Assembly: GCA_000751595.1 (NCBI GenBank)
Contig: CCMH01000008.1
Location: forward strand, 62,001-126,000
DNA: 64,000 nt
Reading direction: 5' to 3'
Origin: Weeksella massiliensis
Lineage (GTDB): Bacteria; Bacteroidota; Bacteroidia; Flavobacteriales; Weeksellaceae
The notes beneath the pieces were generated by a model. The model made no database searches, was not told the origin of the DNA, and saw only the letters and a list, made by a program, of their open reading frames with translations. This document shows, piece by piece, positions 7,623-15,690 of this stretch. Every line of letters begins with the position of its first letter. The first letter of the stretch is position 1. The position numbers and the translations under genes are program-made.

Positions 7623-8765
7623 TTATCCTTTTGCGATTGAACGAGAAATTACAATTTTCTGAATTTCAGATGTTCCTTCATAAATCTGAGTAATTTTAGC
7701 ATCACGCATCATACGTTCTACATGGTATTCGCGTACGTAACCATTTCCGCCGTGGATTTGTACGGCTTCGGTCGTTACCCACATTGCAGTAGTAGAAGCA
7801 AAAAGTTTGGCCATTGCACCAGACTCAGAAATATCTTTTCCTTCGTCTTTTTCTACAGCTGCTTTAAAACATAACATTCTTGCTGCTGTAATATTGGTTG
7901 CCATATCTGCCAACTTAAACGAAACACCTTGGTGATTGATAATTTCTGTCCCGAAAGCTTTTCTAATTTTTGCATACGCCAATGCCAATTCATAAGCACC
8001 TTGTGCAATTCCTAACGCTTGAGAAGCAATTCCGATTCGTCCACCATTCAGTACATTCATTGCGAATTTGAAACCAAATCCATCTTCTCCAATTCTATTT
8101 TCTTTCGGTACTTTTACATCATTAAAGAAAAGCGAGTGCGTGTCCGATCCACGGATACCCATTTTTTGTTCTTTTGGTCCGATTTCGAAACCTTCCCAAC
8201 CTTTTTCTACAATAAAAGCATTGATTCCTTTATGTCCTTTTTCTACGTGAGTTTGGGCAATAACCAAATAAGTAGAAGCAGTTCCACCGTTGGTAATCCA
8301 GTTTTTTGTTCCGTTCAAAAGATAATAATCTCCTTTGTCGATTGCTGTTGTTTTCTGAGAAGTTGCATCAGAACCAGCATCCGGTTCAGATAAACAAAAC
8401 GCGCCGATTTTTTCACCTTTGGCCAAAGGAACTAAATATTTTTCTTTTTGTTCTTCGCTACAATATTTTTCCATTCCGGCACAAACCAAAGAGTTGTTTA
8501 CCGACATGACTACTGCTGCAGAAGCATCTACTTTAGCAATCTCTTCCATCGCCAAAACATAGGAAACACTATCCAAGCCAGCTCCACCGTATTTCGGGTC
8601 AACCATCATCCCTAAAAAACCTAATTCGCCCATTTTTTGTACGGCATCGGTAGGGAAGGTTGAGGTTTCATCGCGCTCGATAACTCCTGGTAAAAGTTCT
8701 GTTTTTGCAAAGTCGCGAGCGGCTTGTTGTATCATTTGCTGCTCTTCTGATAGTTGAAAGTTCAT
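7623..8765 (-). CDS. Acyl-CoA dehydrogenase (short-chain/butyryl-CoA type)
   Basis: 380-residue FAD flavoenzyme that introduces the alpha-beta double bond in acyl-CoA. Typical blocks: FCLSEPDAGSDATS and GTKNWITNGG (FAD/substrate contacts), ALAYAKIRKAFG, QIHGGNGYVREYHVERMMRDAKITQIYEGTSEIQ in segments. The catalytic Glu is E363 in IYEGTSE, the position used by short/medium-chain members. It is cytoplasmic and would feed electrons to ETF. No ETF genes are in the window. It lies 44 bp downstream of porT on the same strand. Confidence 0.93.
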   Translation of the reverse strand: MNFQLSEEQQMIQQAARDFAKTELLPGVIERDETSTFPTDAVQKMGELGFLGMMVDPKYGGAGLDSVSYVLAMEEIAKVDASAAVVMSVNNSLVCAGMEKYCSEEQKEKYLVPLAKGEKIGAFCLSEPDAGSDATSQKTTAIDKGDYYLLNGTKNWITNGGTASTYLVIAQTHVEKGHKGINAFIVEKGWEGFEIGPKEQKMGIRGSDTHSLFFNDVKVPKENRIGEDGFGFKFAMNVLNGGRIGIASQALGIAQGAYELALAYAKIRKAFGTEIINHQGVSFKLADMATNITAARMLCFKAAVEKDEGKDISESGAMAKLFASTTAMWVTTEAVQIHGGNGYVREYHVERMMRDAKITQIYEGTSEIQKIVISRSIAKG

Positions 8766-8809
8766 TGTCTTATGATTGTTACTTTGTAGTTAATTTATGT
8801 TATTATTTT

Positions 8810-9562
8810 TTATTCAAATTTCAAACTAAAAAATACACCTCTCGATTTTAGCTCGTTGAGTGTTCCGGTGTATTGTGGATTACTGATTTCGTCGTTGTCC
8901 CGAACCAATTCATTGTTGAAAAAGAAAACGCCTTTGATTGCAGGGGTCATTTTGAATTTCTTGAAGTATAAGTCAACTCCAATTTCGGCTTGCCAGTTGA
9001 AATTATTTTTTGTCGTTCTAAAAACGCCTGCCATATTATCATCTGTTTTGTCTTCATTTGCTTGTAGGTTCATCGCATATCCAAAACCAGTTTGTAAGTA
9101 TGGTCGAGTATTGAACCAGCGATCTCCATGAAAGTTGATCAAGATCGGAACTTCGATATAGGTTGCTTTTACATCTCGTTGTAAATCATTGGTATCTTCT
9201 AAACCAATGTTTCTAAAATACAAGGTTCTTTCTGAAATATGCAAACCTGGTTCTGTTTTCAGGTCGATATAATCGTTCACACGCATGCGTCCAATCAATC
9301 CTACCGAAATCCCAGGAGAATTTTCTTGAGCCAAATACACCTGTCCACTTTCGGTGGTCCCATCATCGGTTGGGTTGGCGTTTTTGATGTATTCTTTTGG
9401 GACAACTTTATACGACATAAGGTTGGTCCCGATAAAAAAACCGAAAGAATATTTCTTTTGGTCTGTGAATTCTCTATTCCATTGCTTGTCATAGTTCGGA
9501 CGAAATTGCCCAAAACTATAAGCGCTAACAAATACGATAAGTAGGAGTAATCTATGCTTCAT
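8810..9562 (-). CDS. porT: PorT/SprT-type outer-membrane beta-barrel protein of the type IX secretion system
   Basis: 250 residues with a signal peptide (residues 1-18, ending SAYSFGQ), then an alternating beta-barrel pattern: SFGFFIGTNLMSYK, TEPGLHISERTLYFR, TYIEVPILINFHGDR, RPYLQTGFGYAMNL, and a C-terminal aromatic ending SLKFE. PorT (SprT in gliding species) is an outer-membrane protein needed for T9SS function. The assignment rests on the sequence pattern and on its position directly downstream of ubiE, an arrangement I recall in flavobacteria. The ATG at 9562 leaves a clean signal peptide; an upstream start would encroach on ubiE. Confidence 0.82.
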   Translation of the reverse strand: MKHRLLLLIVFVSAYSFGQFRPNYDKQWNREFTDQKKYSFGFFIGTNLMSYKVVPKEYIKNANPTDDGTTESGQVYLAQENSPGISVGLIGRMRVNDYIDLKTEPGLHISERTLYFRNIGLEDTNDLQRDVKATYIEVPILINFHGDRWFNTRPYLQTGFGYAMNLQANEDKTDDNMAGVFRTTKNNFNWQAEIGVDLYFKKFKMTPAIKGVFFFNNELVRDNDEISNPQYTGTLNELKSRGVFFSLKFE

Positions 9563-9592
9563 AACATTATTCGGAACGAAGATAATCAAATT

Positions 9593-10327
9593 TTATTTTA
9601 CAGCACTATAAATACTTGCGATCCCAAACGTTAATCGATGATCTTGCGGCTGCAAGAAATCTACTTGTCGCAAGATCGATTTCATTTCTTCGCCTTGCGG
9701 AAAAGCACTGATCGATTCGGGTAAATAAGTATAAGCACTTTGATCCTTCGATACCAAACGTCCGATAAGGGGTAAAAGGGTAGAAGAATAAAAAGAATAC
9801 AATTGTTTCATCGGGAATTTCGCAGGGTACGAGAATTCTAGAATCACGAAGGTTCCTCCGGGTTTCAGAACGCGTCGGATTTCGGCCAATCCTTTCGAAA
9901 GGTTTTCGAAATTTCGAACACCAAAAGAAACGGTTACACAATCGAAACTATTATCAGGGAAAGGTAAGTTTTCTGAATCACCTTGTACCATTTCTATTCT
10001 ATTTTGCAACTTTTCGATGGCAACTTTTTGTTTCCCAACCTCCAACATTCCGGCAGATAAATCGAGTCCAGTAATTTTGGCTTTGGTATGTTTTGCCATC
10101 ATAATTGCCAAATCACCAGTTCCGGTGGCAATATCCAATATTGTTTCGGGTTCTGCTTTTTGGATGATTTTTATAACTTTTTTACGCCACTGAATATCTA
10201 TCCCACCCGACAAAACACGGTTGAGTAAATCGTATTTCGGCGAAATAGCATCGAACATTTGTTCTACTTGCTTCTTTTTTGTGAGGTCGGATCCTTCGTA
10301 GGGTTTTATATTATCGTGATTTGCCAT
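9593..10327 (-). CDS. ubiE: Demethylmenaquinone methyltransferase
   Basis: 244-residue class I SAM methyltransferase (MenG/UbiE), the last step of menaquinone synthesis. Motifs: [17 protein letters not shown] (residues 24-40), SAM-binding [35 protein letters not shown] in segments, and LRRVLKPGG-like [12 protein letters not shown]. It lies in a minus-strand operon: a small membrane protein 6 bp upstream and porT 30 bp downstream. Because Bacteroidota use menaquinone, the MenG role is preferred over the ubiquinone one. Confidence 0.95.
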   Translation of the reverse strand: MANHDNIKPYEGSDLTKKKQVEQMFDAISPKYDLLNRVLSGGIDIQWRKKVIKIIQKAEPETILDIATGTGDLAIMMAKHTKAKITGLDLSAGMLEVGKQKVAIEKLQNRIEMVQGDSENLPFPDNSFDCVTVSFGVRNFENLSKGLAEIRRVLKPGGTFVILEFSYPAKFPMKQLYSFYSSTLLPLIGRLVSKDQSAYTYLPESISAFPQGEEMKSILRQVDFLQPQDHRLTFGIASIYSAVK

Positions 10328-10333
10328 TGCTTG

Positions 10334-10888
10334 TTATTCGTAATTTTCAAAATAAAATTGTTTGAAATCTTCTTCATTAAAGATTTTCATCAAATTGGTT
10401 TCTTTGTCGCTTTTCAGGAAAACTTTTGGATAATTTTCATCCAAATTATAATAGAAATTTTCGATGAATAGACGATCAGATTTTAATATTTTACCAAAGT
10501 AAACTTTTTCGTCAATCGTTAAATGAGTAGAACGGAAAAGAGAATCTACATTTTCGCGCACACCATACGGACGGGTAAAAGTATAATACGTTGTTCTGGT
10601 AGGATTTAGGAGACCATTGCTACGATTCACCTCGATCAAAGTGTCGGTTGTGGTTCCTTTATATGTGAACTTTACATGGTGTTGTCCTTTGTCGAGCGGG
10701 ATGCGCACATTTTGTTGAGGAGCAACGGTAAAATGTTCTTTATCGATTTGTATAGTCAATTGTTCGTTCGATGGATTTGCCACCAAATAGCCATTTTTCT
10801 TATCCAAGACGTTAAAATACAACAGTAAAATTCCGCCAAGAATTGCCAAAACCACCAAAAAACCTACTAATGCTGGATTTTTTTTCAT
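10334..10888 (-). CDS. Uncharacterised single-pass membrane protein
   Basis: 184 residues with one N-terminal transmembrane helix (residues ~8-27) and no clear cleavage site. The rest is probably periplasmic: a small beta-rich stretch near residues 32-90 (YLVANPSNEQLTIQID, then GQHHVKFTYKGTT), resembling PEGA-like or carrier-type domains, then a mixed region ending NEEDFKQFYFENYE. I do not recognise a named family. It is the first gene of the ubiE-porT operon, so co-expression with envelope functions is likely. No catalytic motif is visible. Confidence 0.6.
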   Translation of the reverse strand: MKKNPALVGFLVVLAILGGILLLYFNVLDKKNGYLVANPSNEQLTIQIDKEHFTVAPQQNVRIPLDKGQHHVKFTYKGTTTDTLIEVNRSNGLLNPTRTTYYTFTRPYGVRENVDSLFRSTHLTIDEKVYFGKILKSDRLFIENFYYNLDENYPKVFLKSDKETNLMKIFNEEDFKQFYFENYE

Positions 10889-10963
10889 GCTGTAAAAATA
10901 GGCATACTTTACTAATTCAAAAAATCAAGATCATCTATTTTTTCCTACCATGAGATAAATCGT

Positions 10964-10971
10964 TATATTTG
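10964..10971 (+). promoter_or_regulatory. Promoter -7 element for the KAS III-like gene
   Basis: TATATTTG, an exact TAnnTTTG match, lies 41 nt before the ATG at 11013. The -33 position is T-rich (TTTTTT) without TTG. Confidence 0.5.
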
Positions 10972-11012
10972 CCCTTATTTTTTTCGCTTTAAATTTAATA
11001 GTACAAAAATCC

Positions 11013-12086
11013 ATGATAAATTCCGTAATAAAAGGGAGTGGACGTTATATTCCAGAAAAAGTTATCGATAATTCACATTTTGTGGATTATGAATTTTATG
11101 ATGAAAACGGGGTTCGAATAGAAAAACCGGGAGAAGAAATCATTAAGAAATTTCAAGAAATTACCGAAATTGAGGAACGTCGTTACGTTGATGATCAATA
11201 TCTCAATTCGGATATCGCCACTTTTGCTGCCCAAAAAGCCATTGAAGATGCACAGATAGATAAAGAAACTATCGATTATATTATTGTTGCTCAGAACTTT
11301 GGAGATATAGATCCGGTGTCGAGACAAATTGATATGATGCCTTCGATGTCCTCGAAAGTAAAACATAATTTAGGTATCAAAAACCTAAAATGTCGTCCGT
11401 ATGATATGATTTTCGGATGTCCGGGATGGGTAGAAGGAATCATTTTAGGGCATCAATTAATCCAAGGCGGAAATGCTAAAAATGTTTTAGTTGTGGGCTC
11501 AGATACTCTTTCGCGAGCAGTTGATCCGCACGATCGTACTGCCATGATTTTTGCCGACGGTTCGGGTGCTGTGATTCTTTCGGCAGAAGAAGCTGATGAA
11601 AAATATGGTGTAATTACATACAATACATTGAGTTACACTGGTGATGAGTTGCATTATTTAGAAAACGGTCCTTCACTAAAAAGCGATTATGTAGGTTCGA
11701 ATAAAAATATTCGAATGAAAGGAAGAAAAGTGTACGAATTTGCTCTTCGCAATGTACCGAATGCGCTAAAAGAAACTTTAGAAGATGCAGAAGTGCCCAT
11801 CGATAAATTATCAAAAATTCTTCTTCATCAAGCCAATGCTAAGATGGATCATGCCATGATCGAGCGTTTCTATAAATTGTACGACACTCCAGTTCCGGAA
11901 ACGATAGATCCGATGACCGTGCAAAAATTAGGAAATACTTCGGTATCGACCATTCCGATTATGTACGATTTAATCGAAAAGAAAGAGTTAGGAAATCACG
12001 AATTTCAGCAAGACGATTATTTATTATTTGCATCGGTTGGTGCAAGTATGAATATCAATTCTTTTGTTTATAAATACAAAAAATAA
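11013..12086 (+). CDS. 3-oxoacyl-ACP synthase III-like enzyme (FabH family)
   Basis: 357-residue thiolase-fold condensing enzyme. The Cys-His-Asn triad is visible: C136 in MIFGCPGW, H272 in LLHQANAKM and N308 in KLGNTSVST. It is longer than typical FabH (~320 residues), with an insertion near residues 23-45 ([18 protein letters not shown]). It belongs to the Bacteroidota 'KAS III family' group rather than clearly to canonical FabH, so it may start a fatty-acid or aryl-lipid chain. The aroC start codon follows its stop by 2 nt, suggesting translational coupling. Confidence 0.85.
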   Translation: MINSVIKGSGRYIPEKVIDNSHFVDYEFYDENGVRIEKPGEEIIKKFQEITEIEERRYVDDQYLNSDIATFAAQKAIEDAQIDKETIDYIIVAQNFGDIDPVSRQIDMMPSMSSKVKHNLGIKNLKCRPYDMIFGCPGWVEGIILGHQLIQGGNAKNVLVVGSDTLSRAVDPHDRTAMIFADGSGAVILSAEEADEKYGVITYNTLSYTGDELHYLENGPSLKSDYVGSNKNIRMKGRKVYEFALRNVPNALKETLEDAEVPIDKLSKILLHQANAKMDHAMIERFYKLYDTPVPETIDPMTVQKLGNTSVSTIPIMYDLIEKKELGNHEFQQDDYLLFASVGASMNINSFVYKYKK

Positions 12087-12088
12087 GT

Positions 12089-13153
12089 TTGAATTCACTT
12101 GGTAAAATTTTGCAATTAACCACTTTCGGAGAAAGTCATGGTCCTGCTATTGGTGGGATTTTAGACGGATGTCCGAGTAATATTGTTTTGGATTTTGATT
12201 TTATTCAACATCAGTTGGATAGAAGAAAACCTGGACAATCTGCTATCGTTACCCAAAGAAAAGAGTCGGATGAAGTACAATTTCTTTCGGGTATTTTCGA
12301 AGGGAAAACGACGGGCGCTTCTATCGGATTTATGATTCCGAATAGTGATCAAAAATCAAAAGATTACGATCATCTCAAAGATGTTTTTCGACCATCGCAT
12401 GCCGATTTCACTTATCAAGAAAAATATCAACATCGCGATCATCGTGGTGGAGGAAGAACTTCTGCACGTGAAACTGCAAATTGGGTTGTCGGCGGTGCGA
12501 TTGCAAAACATATTATACCAGAAATTTCGATTCGCTCATACGTTTCGGCAGTAGGGCATATCCGAACAGAAAAAACTTTTCAAGAGCTAGATCTTCAGAA
12601 AATTGATCATTCGATTGTTCGTTGTCCTGATGAAAAAGTTGCCGAAGAAATGATAGAATATATCAAACAAATCAGAAAAGAAGGCGATACGATTGGTGGT
12701 GAAATTACTTGCGTTGTCGAGAATGTACCGATCGGTTTGGGTGAACCAATTTTCGATAAATTGCACGCGCGTCTTGCTCATGCAATGATGAGTATCAACG
12801 CGGTAAAAGGTTTCGAATATGGAGCTGGTTTTGATTCGATTACTAAAAAAGGTTCTGAAATGAATGATCTTTTTTTACCGAATACACAAACGAAAACAAA
12901 TTTCTCGGGTGGAATACAAGGCGGAATTTCGAACGGAATGCCTATTTATTTCAAAGTTGCTTTTAAACCTGTCGCAACCTTGATGCAACCGCAAGAAACG
13001 ATAAATAAAAACCATGAAACAACAACTTTTATCGGGAAAGGTCGTCATGATCCTTGTGTTGTTCCACGTGCTGTTCCGATTGTAGATGCGCTGACAGCCT
13101 TGGTTTTAGCAGATATGACACTGAGCAATCGTGCAAAAGATTTTACACGATAA
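12089..13153 (+). CDS. aroC: Chorismate synthase
   Basis: 354-residue FMN-dependent lyase that makes chorismate from EPSP. Signatures: [12 protein letters not shown] near residues 12-23, the [13 protein letters not shown] block, [17 protein letters not shown] and the C-terminal [17 protein letters not shown] in segments. The start is a TTG 2 nt after the preceding stop; no ATG lies close, and the family N-terminus (NSxGxxxxLTTFGES) begins exactly there. Chorismate feeds aromatic amino acids and menaquinone. Confidence 0.95.
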   Translation: MNSLGKILQLTTFGESHGPAIGGILDGCPSNIVLDFDFIQHQLDRRKPGQSAIVTQRKESDEVQFLSGIFEGKTTGASIGFMIPNSDQKSKDYDHLKDVFRPSHADFTYQEKYQHRDHRGGGRTSARETANWVVGGAIAKHIIPEISIRSYVSAVGHIRTEKTFQELDLQKIDHSIVRCPDEKVAEEMIEYIKQIRKEGDTIGGEITCVVENVPIGLGEPIFDKLHARLAHAMMSINAVKGFEYGAGFDSITKKGSEMNDLFLPNTQTKTNFSGGIQGGISNGMPIYFKVAFKPVATLMQPQETINKNHETTTFIGKGRHDPCVVPRAVPIVDALTALVLADMTLSNRAKDFTR

Positions 13154-13180
13154 GATCATTGGCATATTATTTGAAAATAG

Positions 13181-13212
13181 TTGGATATATTAACGAAGTT
13201 TCATTATATTTG
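13181..13212 (+). promoter_or_regulatory. Promoter for the short T9SS-tail protein
   Basis: TTG at 13181-13183, then 21 nt, then TATATTTG at 13205-13212. This fits the Bacteroidota -33/-7 pattern and lies 20 nt before the ATG at 13233. Confidence 0.62.
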
Positions 13213-13232
13213 AGACGATAATGTTGTAGTGT

Positions 13233-13577
13233 ATGAAAAACATTTTATTTTTTATATTATTTATATTTATTGGTACCACACAATTAACTGCACAAACAGG
13301 AACGCGTAATAACCCAATGTCTTTACAAAATGAAGAAAAAGTTGTGGTGATTTCGCCTAATCCTGCTATTAATCAGATAACTGTGAATGCAACAAAAGCT
13401 TCTGGTAAAATAAATTCAATTGCCATTTATTCTATCATCGGAAATGAGGTATTGAATGTGCGACCTGAAAGTAATAATGTTATTTTGAATGTAGCTAATC
13501 TTAAAAAAGGTAAATATATTGTGAAAACATTTTTCAGCAATGGAAATTCTGAGGTTACAACGTTGATAAAGAATTAG
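13233..13577 (+). CDS. Very short secreted protein made almost entirely of a T9SS sorting domain
   Basis: 114 residues. A signal peptide (residues 1-20, ending TQLTAQ) is followed by about 15 residues and then a complete type A T9SS C-terminal sorting domain: VVISPNPAINQITVNA, SIAIYSIIGNEVLNV and NLKKGKYIVKTFFSNG in order, ending with a basic terminal strand (TTLIKN). No cargo domain is left. It has its own promoter and a terminator, so it is unlikely to be a mere fragment. The function is unknown: a minimal T9SS substrate, a secretion competitor or a remnant are all possible. Confidence 0.8.
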   Translation: MKNILFFILFIFIGTTQLTAQTGTRNNPMSLQNEEKVVVISPNPAINQITVNATKASGKINSIAIYSIIGNEVLNVRPESNNVILNVANLKKGKYIVKTFFSNGNSEVTTLIKN

Positions 13578-13599
13578 TTTTATATTTTAAGTATAGATA

Positions 13600-13633
13600 T
13601 AAAAAAGGGTAGAAATTTTTCTACCCTTTTTTT
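13600..13633. terminator. Bidirectional intrinsic terminator
   Basis: AAAAAAGGGTAGAAA at 13601-13615 pairs perfectly with TTTCTACCCTTTTTT at 13618-13632. It lies between the convergent T9SS-tail genes. Confidence 0.88.
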
Positions 13634-13646
13634 GTTTCTTATTCCC

Positions 13647-14555
13647 TTACTTTTTGATAATTCGTTTGATAATTACCGAATCAGAAGTTTTGATTTGTAA
13701 ATAATAAATTCCATTCGCTAAATTTTGAATATCAATGGTTTGAGAAGTTTTTTTGGGCGATGAAATATATTTCCCATTCACATCAAATAACTGCAAAGCC
13801 TCGATTTTTTCTTTTGTTTTTAGTTGGATATAATCCTGACTTGGATTCGGATAAATCACCAATTCTGTAGAAGAATTTTCATTTGTCGATAGGATATCTA
13901 ATTGAGAAATTCTGATATTATCGATATAAAAACTTGTTCCTAAATCAATCATAAACAAATCGAAAAAACTCAACTCACCACTCAAAGATGCAAAAGAATT
14001 GTCTAAAACTTTGGTGTTTTCTAAATAGATTTTTGAGTTTTTTAAGTTTTGATCAATTTCGAAAATCACATTTAACCATTGGTTAGTTTCGAAAGAAGAA
14101 TTCGGTATTTGTTCTAAAAAGTCCCCAACTCCTGCATAAATTTTATCATCAAAACCACTAAAATTAATCGAAGCCAGAGCAAGAGAATCTTGATTTTTTA
14201 GACTCAAAATAATATCCGACATCAAATCAGCACTTTTAGGTTCTAAAAAAATATCCATCGAAATCTTGGTCCGCTCGTACGTCGGTGAAACTTTGTTACG
14301 AACCCCTTTGAAGCTAAAAGTCGAAGTCGGAATAAGGTAAAGGGAGTTTTCTCCGTCCGAATGCTCTTCTTTGCTAATTTCACCACCATCGTAGGCAACA
14401 TAATCATTGTCGACTAAATGGTAAGCAAACCAATCTTTTTGGTTGTTGAGCGGACCGCTTATGAAGCCTTCATTTTCTTCGAAAGAAATTTTGGTAGTTT
14501 GCGCATAGGTGTTGAAAGCAAAAATGCTTAAAGCAAATAGTAGATTTTTTTTCAT
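13647..14555 (-). CDS. Secreted T9SS-sorted protein with LamG/jelly-roll-like domain
   Basis: 302 residues. Signal peptide (residues 1-18, ending NTYAQ). Residues ~20-215 are beta-rich, with WLNVIFEIDQNLKNSKIYLEN-type strands in segments and FYIDNIRIS, resembling a concanavalin/LamG carbohydrate-binding fold. The final ~75 residues are a type A T9SS sorting domain: LVIYPNPSQDYIQLKT, LQLFDVNGKYI and LANGIYYLQIKT, ending VIIKRIIKK. It is likely exported by the T9SS to the surface or medium. The ligand is unknown. Confidence 0.8.
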   Translation of the reverse strand: MKKNLLFALSIFAFNTYAQTTKISFEENEGFISGPLNNQKDWFAYHLVDNDYVAYDGGEISKEEHSDGENSLYLIPTSTFSFKGVRNKVSPTYERTKISMDIFLEPKSADLMSDIILSLKNQDSLALASINFSGFDDKIYAGVGDFLEQIPNSSFETNQWLNVIFEIDQNLKNSKIYLENTKVLDNSFASLSGELSFFDLFMIDLGTSFYIDNIRISQLDILSTNENSSTELVIYPNPSQDYIQLKTKEKIEALQLFDVNGKYISSPKKTSQTIDIQNLANGIYYLQIKTSDSVIIKRIIKK

Positions 14556-14616
14556 ATTTAGTTATAAGTTTTGATAAATATAACTAAAAAAGAAAAGGGG
14601 TAGAGGCAATATTATT

Positions 14617-15690
14617 TTAATCTTGAGGAAATTCTATGCGCAATTGTTCTCCGTACAGTTTGTTGTGGTCGAGATTACTCAAGGAAATTCCGAGAAGGCG
14701 CACAGGACGAAATGGAGTGTAAGCTTCTTGTAATAATTCTAAAGCTGCCTGCTCGAAAAGTTGAGCATCTTGAATCGAAAATAAAAACGTTTTACTTTTC
14801 GTGCTCAGCTGAAAATCATTGAACTTCATTTTTAGGGTAATTGTTCTTCCGTACGTTTGGTTTTTTACAGCCCACATCCAGACTTCTTCAATCATCGGGA
14901 TTAGGCGTTCCTTCAGTTCTTGTAGATCATCCAAATCGGTAACAAAGGTATTTTCTGTTCCGACGGATTTTCTGATGCGATGATTTTTTACTTCTCGATG
15001 ATCAATCGCGCGAGCAATATTATAATAATACAATCCCGATTTTCCGAATTCCCGAAGCACTCTTTCTAAAGAAAGTTTTTTCAGATCTTTTCCGGTTTCA
15101 ATATTCATCATTCGCATCCGTTGCGCTGTCCGTTTTCCGATGCCGTAAAATTTTTCGATAGGCAATTGCTCTACAAATTCCTCAGCCATTTTTGGGGTAA
15201 TGACAAATAAACCGTCGGGTTTACGATAATCGGAAGCAATTTTGGCCAGAAATTTATTGAACGAAACCCCAGCAGAAGCAGTAAGATTCGTTCGTTGTTT
15301 TATTTTTTGTTTAATTTCTTTGGCAATTGTCGTGGCATATTCGATATTCGGATGATTATGAGTTACGTCTAAATACGCTTCATCTAGCGAAAGTGGCTCA
15401 ATCAAATCAGTATATTCTGCAAAAATTTCTCTGATCTGATGAGAAACCTCTTTGTAAGCAGCAAAATTTCCTTTTACAAAAATAAGCGAAGGGCATTTTC
15501 TTTTCGCAACAGCCGAAGGCATAGCAGAACGAACGCCGTATCGTCGAGCTTCATAACTTGCTGTAGCCACAACGCCGCGATCAGAACTGCTCCCAACAGC
15601 AATGCATTTTCCACGTAATTCTGGATGATCGCGTTGCTCAACCGATGCAAAAAATGCATCCATATCAATATGAATAATTTTTCGAATCAT
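14617..15690 (-). CDS. dinB: DNA polymerase IV (Y-family translesion polymerase)
   Basis: 357 residues. Palm motifs: IHIDMDAFFASVEQRD at residues 6-21 (catalytic Asp residues) and SLDEAYLDVT near residues 102-111 (Asp-Glu pair). The IGKRTAQRM helix-hairpin-helix lies near residue 183 and a little-finger domain follows. The C-terminus ends RIEFPQD without an obvious QLxLF clamp motif. The ATG overlaps the preceding antiporter stop by one base (TAATG), so the two are translationally coupled. Confidence 0.95.
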   Translation of the reverse strand: MIRKIIHIDMDAFFASVEQRDHPELRGKCIAVGSSSDRGVVATASYEARRYGVRSAMPSAVAKRKCPSLIFVKGNFAAYKEVSHQIREIFAEYTDLIEPLSLDEAYLDVTHNHPNIEYATTIAKEIKQKIKQRTNLTASAGVSFNKFLAKIASDYRKPDGLFVITPKMAEEFVEQLPIEKFYGIGKRTAQRMRMMNIETGKDLKKLSLERVLREFGKSGLYYYNIARAIDHREVKNHRIRKSVGTENTFVTDLDDLQELKERLIPMIEEVWMWAVKNQTYGRTITLKMKFNDFQLSTKSKTFLFSIQDAQLFEQAALELLQEAYTPFRPVRLLGISLSNLDHNKLYGEQLRIEFPQD

